Program-made: the position numbers and the translations under genes | Assembly: GCF_002847305.1 (NCBI RefSeq) | Contig: NZ_CP025408.1 | Coordinates: forward strand, 1,162,001-1,226,000 | From: Paracoccus tegillarcae | GTDB lineage: Bacteria > Pseudomonadota > Alphaproteobacteria > Rhodobacterales > Rhodobacteraceae | Length of the DNA stretch: 64,000 nt | Direction: 5' to 3' | In this document: one piece after another, positions 55,751-63,830 of the stretch | Layout of the letters: each line of letters opens with the position of its first letter | How positions within the stretch are numbered: the stretch's first letter is position 1 | Notes under the pieces: generated by a model | The model's database searches: none | Told to the model about the DNA's origin: nothing | What the model saw: the letters and a program-made list of their open reading frames with translations, nothing else

Positions 55751-57508
55751 ATGGCTTCCGAAGGCAAGACACCCATCCTGACCCTGAGGAACATCCATAA
55801 ATCCTATGGACCCATCGAGGTTCTGCACGGGATCGACATGGAGATCTGCCCCGGCGAAGTGGTGGCGCTTTTGGGTGAAAACGGGGCGGGGAAATCGACC
55901 GTCTCGAACATCATCTCGGGGACGGTGCAGCCGTCCTCGGGGACCATGACCTGGCAGGGCGCGGCCTACGCGCCCGCCAGCCCGCGTGAGGCGATGGATG
56001 CGGGCGTCGGTATGATCCATCAGGAACTGATGCTGCTGCCGCATCTGTCTATTGCCGAAAACGTCTTTGTCGGGCGCTATCCGATGAAGGGCGGCCGCGT
56101 TGACCGCGCAGAAATGGAAAGCCGCGCCAGGCAGGGGCTGGAACGGCTGGGGCTGAACATCTCGCCGCGCCGCAAGGTCGAAGGGTTGTCGACCGCAAGC
56201 CAGCAGCTGATCGAAATCGCCAAGGCGCTGACGCTGAACGCGCGGCTGTTGATCCTTGACGAACCCACCGCCGCGCTAGGCGGCGAGGAAACCCGGTTGC
56301 TGTTTGATCAGATCCAGCGGCTGCGCGCCGATGGCGTCGGCATCATCTATATCTCTCACCGGTTGGAAGAAATCCGCCAGATCGCCGACCGCATCGTGGT
56401 CATGCGCGACGGAGCGAAGGTTCAGGAATTCGACACTGCCGACCTGCCCGTGCGCACGATCGTCGAGGCGATGGTGGGCCGCAGCATGGACCAGATGTTC
56501 CCGCCATTGGCCACGCCGTCGGACAAGACCGTCCTCGAGGTCGCGGGCCTGACATCCCCGACGGGCGAGTTTTCCGATGTCAGCTTCAACGTCAAGCGTG
56601 GCGAGATCTTCGGCATCGCTGGCCTTGTCGGCGCCGGGCGAACCGAGCTTGTGCGCGCCATTGCAGGTGCCGATCCGATTGCCTCTGGCAGCGTCCGCCT
56701 GCTGGGCGAAGATATCACACCGCAATCGCCCAGTGACGCGATCCGCAAGGGCGTTGTGCTGGTGCCCGAAGATCGCAAGCAGCAGGGCGTCGTGCTGGAT
56801 CATTCGATTGCCGAGAATATCGCCTATTGCAACTTTGAAACTGTCGCCAAAAGCGGTTGGGTCAGCCGGTCGCGGGTCCGCGACTTTGCACAACAGAATA
56901 TCCAGAAGTTCGGCGTCAAAGGACGCTGGAACCAGAACGCCGGTGAAATGTCCGGCGGCAACCAGCAAAAGGCGGTCATTGCCAAATGGCTGGCGCGCAA
57001 CCCTCGCGTCGTGCTGCTGGATGAACCGACGCGCGGCATCGACGTGGGTGCGCGTTCTTCGATCTATGAAATCATTCACGAACTTGCCGCAGCCGGCGTT
57101 GCCGTTATCGTCGTCAGTTCCGACCTTGAAGAGGTGTTGGGCGTGTCGAACCGAATCCTCGTCATGGCCGCCGGCCGCCAAAGCGGCATTCTCGATCACA
57201 CCGAGGCGAATGACGTCTCGGTCATGGAACTAGCAACCGCCTGCAGAAGGGAACCCCATGAACCGTTTTGCGGGCAAGACAGTCGTCGTCACCGGCGGCA
57301 ACAAGGGCATCGGGCTGGCCATCGCCCGCCGCTTTGCCGACGAAGGCGCGAACCTTGTCATCGCCTCTTTCGAGCCACAGGTGGAAGAGGCCGCCGCCGG
57401 ACTGCGCGGGGACGGGCTGAAGGCCATCGGCGTCATCTGCGACGTCACCGATGCCGCCGCCGTAAAGGCGCTTTACGACGCGGCAGAACAGGAATTCGGT
57501 GGCGTTGA
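55751..57508 (+). CDS. sugar ABC transporter ATP-binding protein, RbsA type, with a read-through tail
   Basis: A double ATPase: GENGAGKST near 43-51, first Walker B LLILDEPTAALGGEE, second-half LVGAGRTELVRAI, MSGGNQQKAVIAKWLARNPRVVLLDEPTRGIDVG in parts, ending normally at VSVMELATA. A stop would be expected there, but the next codon is TGC (57242-57244). The frame then runs on for 88 codons to 57508 through the start of the next gene in another frame, giving an arginine-rich tail unlike the family. The real protein is expected to be about 497 residues. Either a stop codon was lost by a point change or small deletion, or the sequence has an error here. Confidence 0.85.
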   Translation: MASEGKTPILTLRNIHKSYGPIEVLHGIDMEICPGEVVALLGENGAGKSTVSNIISGTVQPSSGTMTWQGAAYAPASPREAMDAGVGMIHQELMLLPHLSIAENVFVGRYPMKGGRVDRAEMESRARQGLERLGLNISPRRKVEGLSTASQQLIEIAKALTLNARLLILDEPTAALGGEETRLLFDQIQRLRADGVGIIYISHRLEEIRQIADRIVVMRDGAKVQEFDTADLPVRTIVEAMVGRSMDQMFPPLATPSDKTVLEVAGLTSPTGEFSDVSFNVKRGEIFGIAGLVGAGRTELVRAIAGADPIASGSVRLLGEDITPQSPSDAIRKGVVLVPEDRKQQGVVLDHSIAENIAYCNFETVAKSGWVSRSRVRDFAQQNIQKFGVKGRWNQNAGEMSGGNQQKAVIAKWLARNPRVVLLDEPTRGIDVGARSSIYEIIHELAAAGVAVIVVSSDLEEVLGVSNRILVMAAGRQSGILDHTEANDVSVMELATACRREPHEPFCGQDSRRHRRQQGHRAGHRPPLCRRRREPCHRLFRATGGRGRRRTARGRAEGHRRHLRRHRCRRRKGALRRGRTGIRWR

Positions 57509-58039
57509 TATCTCTGTCCAGAATGCCGGCATCATCACCATCGCCAAGGTCGAGGACCTGACCGAAACGCAATGGGACGACACCATGGAGGTGAACACCA
57601 AGGGGGTCTTCCTGTGCTGCCAAGAGGCGATCCGGCGCATGCGCGCATCAGGGCGCGGCGGTCGGGTGATCAACATGGCCTCGGGTCAGGCCGGGATGGG
57701 TTCATCTATACGCCGCATTACGCCGCATCGAAATTCGGCGTCATGGGCATGACGCAAAGCCTTGCCAAGGAGGTTGCGCTGGACGCGATCACCGTCAACG
57801 CCATTTGCCCGGGCATCATCCAGACCGACATGTGGGATTACAACGACCGCGTCTGGGGCCAGATGCTGGGCGATTTTGCGCCGGGCGAGCTGATGGCAAG
57901 CTGGGTCCAGAACATCCCCATGAAGCGCGCCGGCGAAGGCAAGGATGTGGCCGCACTTGCTGCCTTTCTCGCCAGCGAAGACGCGACATATATCACCGGC
58001 CAGACCATCAATGTTGATGGCGGCCTGATCATGTCCTGA
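57258..58039 (+). pseudogene. SDR-family dehydrogenase, disrupted by a frameshift
   Basis: The first 148 codons encode a normal SDR start: TGGNKGIG at 12-19, QNAGIITIAKVED and the catalytic Ser at 142 in NMASGQAG. At 57698-57701 the frame is lost; continuing in the next frame restores the expected FIYTPHYAASKFGV with catalytic Tyr and Lys, then VNAICPGIIQTDMWDYNDRVW and the terminal ITGQTINVDGGLIMS. One missing G in a GGG run (57698-57700) would repair a 260-residue protein. The ATG at 57258 follows AGAAGGGAA. It may be a genuine inactivated polyol dehydrogenase or a sequencing error; a stop-codon loss lies 450 bases upstream. Confidence 0.82.
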
Positions 58040-58053
58040 GATCGGAGCGCCAG

Positions 58054-58848
58054 ATGACCGACCCAACCACGCCGAACGCACCCAGATTGTTTGACCTGTC
58101 GGGCCGCGTGGCCCTTGTGACGGGCGCCGGCAGCGGCATTGGCCAGACGATTGCCATCGGCCTTGCGCAACACGGCGCCGATGTGGCGCTGGTGGATCGT
58201 CGCCGCAATGACGGGCTGGCGCAGACAGCAGCGTCCATCGCGGCTGTGGGGCGCAAATCGGTGCAGATCGCGGGTGACGTCACATCGGCCAGGGATCTGG
58301 GCGAGGCGGTGGCACAGACGGAAAAGGATCTGGGTCCGCTGCGCCTTGCGCTGAACGCCGCCGGAATTGCCAACGCCGATGCGGCAGAGGATATGACCGA
58401 GGATCAGTATCAGACCCTGATGGATGTCAACATGAAGGGCGTCTTTCTGTCCTGTCAGGCAGAGGCGCGGGCGATGCTGGCCCATGGTCAGGGCGGTTCG
58501 ATTGTGAACATCGCCTCGATGTCCGGGGTCATCGTCAATCGCGGCCTGATGCAGGCGCATTACAACGCTTCGAAGGCCGGGGTTATCCATATGTCCAAGT
58601 CGATGGCGATGGAATGGGTGGACCGGGGTATCCGCGTCAACTCTATCTCGCCCGGCTACACCGCCACGCCGATGAACATCCGGCCCGAGATGGTCCACCA
58701 GACGCGCGATTTTGAAAGCCAGACGCCGATGGCACGCATGGCCAGCCCTGCCGAGATGGTCGGCCCCGCCGTGTTTCTGCTGTCGGATGCCGCGTCCTAT
58801 TGCACAGGTGTCGATCTGCTCGTCGATGGCGGCTTTTGCTGCTGGTAG
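58054..58848 (+). CDS. SDR-family polyol dehydrogenase
   Basis: A 264-residue short-chain dehydrogenase: TGAGSGIG at 23-30, Asp in ALVDRRR for NAD, NAAGIANADA, catalytic S155, Y170 and K174 (YNASK), and the C-terminal VDLLVDGGFCCW. The last residues and the region VNRGLMQAHYNASKAG resemble SDR enzymes acting on sugar alcohols (D-arabinitol, threitol, galactitol types). It ends the plus-strand transporter operon and probably makes the ketose that the divergent FGGY kinase phosphorylates. Confidence 0.86.
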   Translation: MTDPTTPNAPRLFDLSGRVALVTGAGSGIGQTIAIGLAQHGADVALVDRRRNDGLAQTAASIAAVGRKSVQIAGDVTSARDLGEAVAQTEKDLGPLRLALNAAGIANADAAEDMTEDQYQTLMDVNMKGVFLSCQAEARAMLAHGQGGSIVNIASMSGVIVNRGLMQAHYNASKAGVIHMSKSMAMEWVDRGIRVNSISPGYTATPMNIRPEMVHQTRDFESQTPMARMASPAEMVGPAVFLLSDAASYCTGVDLLVDGGFCCW

Positions 58849-58887
58849 AGATCGCGAGGATAACCTGATGGCGAGATCCACATTCGG

Positions 58888-60087
58888 CTATTCGCCTTTG
58901 GCCTGAGCCCTTGCGCGACCCGCAGGGCGCGGCTGGTCGCGGCTGAGCACATCGCGCAGCGCCGTCGCAAAGGGTTGCCCCATCGCCCCGGCCAATTCAC
59001 GGCCATTTCCATCTTCGTTGATGGAGACGCGGATGCGATCAAGCGAGCGCAGCATGGGCGCTGCCCCCAGGGCTTGCACGAACCGGCTAAAGACCTCGGG
59101 GTTCTGGACGAAAGGTCCGGTCAGGATCACGCGCTCAGGAAAGAGCAGACGGCACAGGTTTGCCGTCAACCGCAGCATTTCCGACAGCGCGGCCTGAAAA
59201 ACCGGCGACACGCCCAGATCCAGTCGCGCCATATGCTTGGCCAAATCGCTTTCGCTGAATGGCAGGCCGGGGAACTCTTGCGACAAGGCGGGGCGGATCG
59301 ACCAGAGGCCGGCCACGGTTTCCAGACAGTCGGTATTGCCGCAATTGCATTGCTGGCCGCGCCCGTTGCCCAAGCCCCAATGCCCGATCTCACAGAACCG
59401 GCCGCGGTTCTGGTTGACGACGACATCACCCGCCGCATAGGCCGCGCCGATCCCGTGGCCCCAGTGCAGCAGCAGCGCGGTTTCCTCGGCACCGTGGTTC
59501 TCGTGCAACCTGATCCCCGCCAGTTCGGCATCCAGATTGCGGACCAGCCAGACCGAGCGGTCGAATTCCGCAAGTGCCGCGCCCAGATCCAGATTGCGCA
59601 TCGCAGGCCAGCGCGACGAGGTGCACCAGGTCTTGCGCCCGATATCCAACAGCCCGGACAGCGAACAGACGATGGCGCAGATTTCGATCTGGGGCGCGAA
59701 AATCGCGGCTGTATCGCGCACAAGTTGGCACAGGCAGCGTGTCATTTCGGCGTTATCGGCCCCCTGTGGCGGTGCCGCCGTGATCTGGCCCAGCACCCGC
59801 AGATCCAGATCCACGGCGCTGGCGATAAGGGTCTGATCCGTGACGGTTATGAAAACGGCCCCAAGGCGCTGCTGGTTGAACGACAGCACAGCCGCTGGCC
59901 GTCCCTTGCCGCGCCCGCGCGACGCGTTTTCATACAGCACATCTTCGGCAACCAGCTGTGCCACAAGGTCAGACACCGTGGTCGAGCGCAGGCCAAGCTG
60001 GCGCGAAATCTCGCCGCGATTGGTGGCCTGACCGCCGCGCACAAGCGAGGTGACTGCGATCAGATCATCTGTGCGATTTGAATCCAT
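58888..60087 (-). CDS. ROK-family transcriptional repressor (NagC-like)
   Basis: A 399-residue ROK protein with an N-terminal winged helix (NRGEISRQLGLRSTTVSDLVAQLVAEDVL, about 23-51). The sugar-binding domain has the ROK zinc site: H236 in EIGHWGLG and C247, C249, C254 in QCNCGNTDCLE. The catalytic kinase features are weak, as usual for repressors. It lies 9 bases after the TRAP large subunit in the same operon, and nagB/nagA are divergent from that operon, so an amino-sugar phosphate is the likely effector. Paired operator-like repeats occur at 62967-62980 and 63044-63057. Confidence 0.9.
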   Translation of the reverse strand: MDSNRTDDLIAVTSLVRGGQATNRGEISRQLGLRSTTVSDLVAQLVAEDVLYENASRGRGKGRPAAVLSFNQQRLGAVFITVTDQTLIASAVDLDLRVLGQITAAPPQGADNAEMTRCLCQLVRDTAAIFAPQIEICAIVCSLSGLLDIGRKTWCTSSRWPAMRNLDLGAALAEFDRSVWLVRNLDAELAGIRLHENHGAEETALLLHWGHGIGAAYAAGDVVVNQNRGRFCEIGHWGLGNGRGQQCNCGNTDCLETVAGLWSIRPALSQEFPGLPFSESDLAKHMARLDLGVSPVFQAALSEMLRLTANLCRLLFPERVILTGPFVQNPEVFSRFVQALGAAPMLRSLDRIRVSINEDGNGRELAGAMGQPFATALRDVLSRDQPRPAGRARAQAKGE

Positions 60088-60096
60088 AGCGGCAAG

Positions 60097-61389
60097 TCAC
60101 TGCATCATCGCGGGCAAGGTCATCGTGAGCGCGGGTATATACGTCACCATCAGCAGCACAACGAGCATCGCAAGATAAAATGGCCACATCTGTTTGACGG
60201 CCCGCCCCATCCTGATCCGGGCGATGCCGCAGCCAATGATCAGCGACGTTCCAACCGGCGGCGTGCACAGCCCGATGCCGAGGTTCAGGATCATCATCAC
60301 GCCGAAATGGATCGGATCGACACCAACCTTGGTCACGATGGGCAACAGGATCGGGGTCAGCAGCAGGATCAGAACGCCCATATCCATCAGCATACCAAGG
60401 ATGAGCAAAAGCACATTGATCGCCAGCAGAACAAAGATCTTGTTGTCCGAGATAAAGAATATGCCCTCGGCCAGCAGCGTGGGTATCCGCAGATAGGAGA
60501 GCAGGAACCCGAAGACAGAGGACGTCATGATGATCGCGGTGACCATGGCAAGTGTCGTCAGGGTGGTGGCAAAGATGCGCGACATGGCACGGTAGTCGAT
60601 CGTGCGATACCAGAACACGGTCACCAGCAGCGCGTAGACAACGGCGATGGCGGCGGATTCAGTGGCGGTAAAAATACCCGTCAGGATGCCACCGATGATG
60701 ATGACGATGGTAAACAACCCGATTGCCGCATCGAAAAGCGCCATCAGGGCCTCGTGCCGATTGTAGCGCCGTCCCTTTGGATGATTGCACCGTCTGGCCA
60801 TGACGGCGCAGATCAGCATCAGTGATCCCCCCAGCAGGAAGCCGGGGATATACCCGGCCATGAACAGAGTAGAGATCGGCAGCCCGCCCGCGGCCAGCGC
60901 ATAGAAGATCATGTTCTGACTGGGTGGGATCAACACCCCCTGCACGGATGAGGTGATGGTGACAGAGACCGAATAGCCGGGGGGATAGCCCTCCTTGGTC
61001 ATCGCCGGGATAAGGAAGGACCCGATGGACGCGACATCAGCCACGGATGATCCCGAGATACCGCCAAACATCGAGCTGGCGACGATATTGCCCTGAGCCA
61101 ACCCGCCGCGAAGCCTGCCGACCAGCACATCGGCCAGTCTGACCAATCTGTCAGAGATGCCGCCCTCGGTCATGATGTTGCCAACAAGAATAAAGAAGGG
61201 CACCGCCAGGAAGGTGAACGAGTTCAAGCCATTGATCATACGCTGCGCCACCAGCAACAGCGGCAGGCCCAGATGCATTGCGGTGGCAAGCGATGCCAGG
61301 CCAAGCGCGAAGGCGATGGGCACCCGGATCAGCATCAGCCCCAGAAAACCGCCAAGCAGCAGCAGGATGCCAAACCAGTCAACCGACAT
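60097..61389 (-). CDS. TRAP transporter large permease (DctM family)
   Basis: A 430-residue permease of about 12 membrane segments that couples solute uptake to a sodium or proton gradient. Typical blocks are FTFLAVPFFILVGNIM near 56-71, GGISGSSVADVASIGSFLIPAM near 94-115, VLIPPSQNMIFYAL near 145-158, and LGIGLCTPPVGTSLIIG near 370-386. The ATG at 61389 overlaps the DctQ stop by 11 bases. A longer frame upstream overlaps DctQ and is not family-like. Confidence 0.93.
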   Translation of the reverse strand: MSVDWFGILLLLGGFLGLMLIRVPIAFALGLASLATAMHLGLPLLLVAQRMINGLNSFTFLAVPFFILVGNIMTEGGISDRLVRLADVLVGRLRGGLAQGNIVASSMFGGISGSSVADVASIGSFLIPAMTKEGYPPGYSVSVTITSSVQGVLIPPSQNMIFYALAAGGLPISTLFMAGYIPGFLLGGSLMLICAVMARRCNHPKGRRYNRHEALMALFDAAIGLFTIVIIIGGILTGIFTATESAAIAVVYALLVTVFWYRTIDYRAMSRIFATTLTTLAMVTAIIMTSSVFGFLLSYLRIPTLLAEGIFFISDNKIFVLLAINVLLLILGMLMDMGVLILLLTPILLPIVTKVGVDPIHFGVMMILNLGIGLCTPPVGTSLIIGCGIARIRMGRAVKQMWPFYLAMLVVLLMVTYIPALTMTLPAMMQ

Positions 61390-61912
61390 GATGGGCCTCG
61401 GGGTGGTCGAGATCATCCTGTTCGGGCATCGCCACATCGCGCAGGATCATGTTGCCAAGCGCGTTCACCACCCCCAACAGGCCGCCAACCAGCGCCGGAA
61501 AATACAAAAGCGATTTGGGCCATCCCGATGCCGGCAGCACCTGTATCCCGGTCAGATCGATCAGATCCTGCCCGTAATACATGACCGAAAACATGAAGAC
61601 GGCCATCGCCAACTGCGCGAGATAGTCCAGAAATACCGCAATCGGGCGAGGCAGCAGATCGCGCAGAAACGCGATCGCCACATGCTCATGCCGTCGGATC
61701 CCGACGGCGACCGCCAACAGGCCGAACCAGATCAGGAACAGCAGCGCGATTTCCTCTGACCAACTCGTCGGGTTATTGAAAAGAAAGCGCAGCGCGACCT
61801 GCAACACCGTCACAACCGTGATCGCCACAAGCAGAATGTGGCAGGCAAGGGCAGCCAGCCAGTTCAGCCAATCGAGTGCAAGGGCCAGTCGGCCGCGCCA
61901 TGCCGGTTTCAT
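61379..61912 (-). CDS. TRAP transporter small permease (DctQ family)
   Basis: A 177-residue membrane protein with four hydrophobic segments and the DctQ signature QVALRFLFNNPTSWSEEIALLFLIWFGLLAVAVGIRRHEHVAI, in parts, near 38-80. It partners DctM as the small membrane subunit. It lies 12 bases downstream of the solute receptor and overlaps DctM. The acidic, His-rich C-terminal tail (DDLDHPEAHH) is unusual but not part of any known motif. Confidence 0.92.
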   Translation of the reverse strand: MKPAWRGRLALALDWLNWLAALACHILLVAITVVTVLQVALRFLFNNPTSWSEEIALLFLIWFGLLAVAVGIRRHEHVAIAFLRDLLPRPIAVFLDYLAQLAMAVFMFSVMYYGQDLIDLTGIQVLPASGWPKSLLYFPALVGGLLGVVNALGNMILRDVAMPEQDDLDHPEAHHVG

Positions 61913-61924
61913 CGACGGCGCCGC

Positions 61925-62893
61925 CTATTTCTCGGCCGCAATGCGGTCAAGCAGAGGCGTCAGATCCGGGAACTCTTCATAGATCGGCTGAACCGCGGCC
62001 TGAAACGGCGCATTGTCGATCTCGTTCACGACGGCGCCGCCATCCACGACAGTCGTGCGCGCGGCTTCATTGGCCTCTCGCATGATCTCGCGCTCAAACA
62101 TCGCGGATTCGACGGCGGCTTTGGTGATCGCCTCTTGCTGCTCGGGCGGCAGGCCATCGAAGCGCGCCTTGTTCATCAGCAGCAGCGCCGGCGGGCTGAG
62201 ATGCGCGTCAATGACATAGTTCGGCGCCACTTCGTAATGAGCCGAGGTTTCATAGCTGACAAAGTCGTTCTCGGCACCGTCGATGACCCCGGTCTGCAAG
62301 GCCGAATAGACCTCGCCATAGTTCATCGGGGTTGGTACCGCGCCCAGCAATTCCATCATGCGGATAGAGATCGGGGCAGGCTGAACCCGGATCTTCATGC
62401 CTTTCAGATCGTCGATGCTGGCAATCGGCTTGCCCTCGACCGTGTAGAACGACCGCGAACCCGCATCCATATAGGCAAAGCCCTTCAAGCCGACATCGGC
62501 CAGATCCTCCAGAACCTCGGCGCCGATATCGCCGTCGAGAACGCGATACTTGTGATCCCAATCGGCAAAGACATAAGGCAGCGTGAAGGCACCCATTGTC
62601 GGCACGACATTGGCCAGACCCACCGAATTGACACGCGTGAAATCGACGATGCCGGCTTGAGCCTGCTCGATCGTCTCAGGCTCCTGACCAAGTTGCGCGC
62701 CGGCAAAGACCTGAACCTCGACCTCGCCAGCGGTGTATTCTTTCACCAGTTCCGCAAACCGATACATGGCGACAGTCACCGGGTTGCTGTCGGGCTGATT
62801 TTCGGCCAGCCGCAACACCGTCTGCGCAGAGACGGCAGACGGCAGGATCGCCGCAGTGGCAAGCAGCCCCAGCATTGTGTGACGCAATTTCAT
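61925..62893 (-). CDS. TRAP transporter solute-binding protein (DctP family)
   Basis: A 322-residue periplasmic receptor. The signal peptide covers about residues 1-24 (ending AVSA, before QTVLRLAENQP). Conserved DctP features are ALQTGVIDGAEND near 215 and MKIRVQPAPISIRMMELLGA near 165-185, with the arginine that usually salt-bridges a substrate carboxylate. The ATG at 62893 follows GATGGAGG; a longer frame has no ribosome site. It heads the TRAP operon, divergent from nagB. The ligand is probably an acidic sugar, for example an N-acetylated or uronic amino sugar, but this is not proven. Confidence 0.92.
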   Translation of the reverse strand: MKLRHTMLGLLATAAILPSAVSAQTVLRLAENQPDSNPVTVAMYRFAELVKEYTAGEVEVQVFAGAQLGQEPETIEQAQAGIVDFTRVNSVGLANVVPTMGAFTLPYVFADWDHKYRVLDGDIGAEVLEDLADVGLKGFAYMDAGSRSFYTVEGKPIASIDDLKGMKIRVQPAPISIRMMELLGAVPTPMNYGEVYSALQTGVIDGAENDFVSYETSAHYEVAPNYVIDAHLSPPALLLMNKARFDGLPPEQQEAITKAAVESAMFEREIMREANEAARTTVVDGGAVVNEIDNAPFQAAVQPIYEEFPDLTPLLDRIAAEK

Positions 62894-62966
62894 GATCAAA
62901 CCTCCATCCATTGTCTTTATGATTCCGTCCACCAAAGCGCGCATTCATGATTCCGTCAACATATTT

Positions 62967-62980
62967 GAACAATTTTGTTC
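62967..62980. promoter_or_regulatory. GAACAA-TT-TTGTTC inverted repeat, candidate ROK operator 1
   Basis: Perfect 6-base arms with a 2-base spacer, 74 bases upstream of the DctP start. A similar sequence (10 of 14 positions) is at 63044-63057, 77 bases away centre to centre, just before nagB. Two related sites in a divergent promoter region suit looping by a NagC-like ROK repressor. Confidence 0.5.
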
Positions 62981-63043
62981 GTAAACAAGATTGCCTGTTG
63001 CCACATGCTTGACAGGCTGCCGGTTTGGGTCTTTCGTATATAA

Positions 63044-63057
63044 AAACATAATTGTTC
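63044..63057. promoter_or_regulatory. AAACATAATTGTTC, candidate ROK operator 2 before nagB
   Basis: Shares the TTGTTC arm and 10 of 14 positions with the repeat at 62967-62980. It lies 16 bases upstream of the nagB ATG, overlapping a TATATA box (63037-63042). A TTGACA is present at 63009-63014, but the 22-base spacing to TATATA is too long for a standard promoter. Confidence 0.4.
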
Positions 63058-63072
63058 TAAAAGGGCGGATTG

Positions 63073-63819
63073 ATGGATACGGAAATACATGACGACAAGC
63101 AGACAATGGGGCGGGCCGCCGCCAAGGATGGCGCCAACGCAATCCGCACGGCCATCGAGCGCGACGGACGCGCCAGCGTGATTGTGGCCACAGGGGCCAG
63201 TCAGTTCGAGATGCTCGACCATCTGGTGCGCGAAGACATCGACTGGAGCAAGGTCACCGCCTTTCATCTGGATGAATATGTCGGACTGCCCGAAAGCCAT
63301 CCGGCCAGTTTTCGCGGCTATCTGAAGTCGCGATTTATCGATCAGGTGCAGGATCTGGGCGCGTTCGTGGCGGTCAACGGTGATGCCGACGATTTGCAGC
63401 AGGAAATCACACGTTTGAACAACCGGATCGCGGAAGAGACTATCGCGGTGTGTTTTGCCGGCGTGGGTGAAAACTGTCACCTGGCCTTCAATGACCCGCC
63501 CGCCGATTTTGATACCGAGACCCCATATCTGGTCGTCGACCTCGATGACGCCTGCCGCCAGCAGCAATACGGCGAGGGCTGGTTTCCGACCCTGGATGAC
63601 GTGCCGATGCGGGCAATTTCCATGTCGGTTCGCCAGATCCTCAAATCGCGCGAGATCATCCTGACCATCGCTGACGCGCGAAAGGCCGATGCGGTCAAGG
63701 CCGCGCTGGAAGGGCCGGTGACCAATCTTGCACCGGCCTCGATCCTTCAGACACATGGTGCGGTCAAGGTTCATCTGGACCAACCTGCGGCGCAGCTTTT
63801 GACCTCGCCTGGCGATTGA
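63073..63819 (+). CDS. nagB: glucosamine-6-phosphate deaminase-like protein (NagB family)
   Basis: A 248-residue NagB/6-phosphogluconolactonase-fold protein. Sugar-phosphate loop ATGASQ is at 39-44, FHLDEYVG at 64-71 supplies the catalytic Asp (D67), and [14 protein letters not shown] at 130-143 holds H136. Compared with Escherichia coli NagB (GVGNDGHIAFNEP), the second catalytic Asp is replaced by Asn (N134) and the Glu by Asp (D141). I recall similar substitutions in a NagB-like subgroup of other bacteria. The ATG at 63073 follows AAGGGCGG, with a TTG immediately before it. It is followed 11 bases later by nagA, so N-acetyl-amino-sugar breakdown is likely. Confidence 0.85.
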   Translation: MDTEIHDDKQTMGRAAAKDGANAIRTAIERDGRASVIVATGASQFEMLDHLVREDIDWSKVTAFHLDEYVGLPESHPASFRGYLKSRFIDQVQDLGAFVAVNGDADDLQQEITRLNNRIAEETIAVCFAGVGENCHLAFNDPPADFDTETPYLVVDLDDACRQQQYGEGWFPTLDDVPMRAISMSVRQILKSREIILTIADARKADAVKAALEGPVTNLAPASILQTHGAVKVHLDQPAAQLLTSPGD

Positions 63820-63830
63820 GGGGCGGCGCG

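Noticed and set aside
57242..57508. The arginine-rich ATPase tail as a genuine extra domain
   Set aside because: It is the out-of-frame translation of the next SDR gene; the family ends at MELATA, so a lost stop or sequence error is the better reading.
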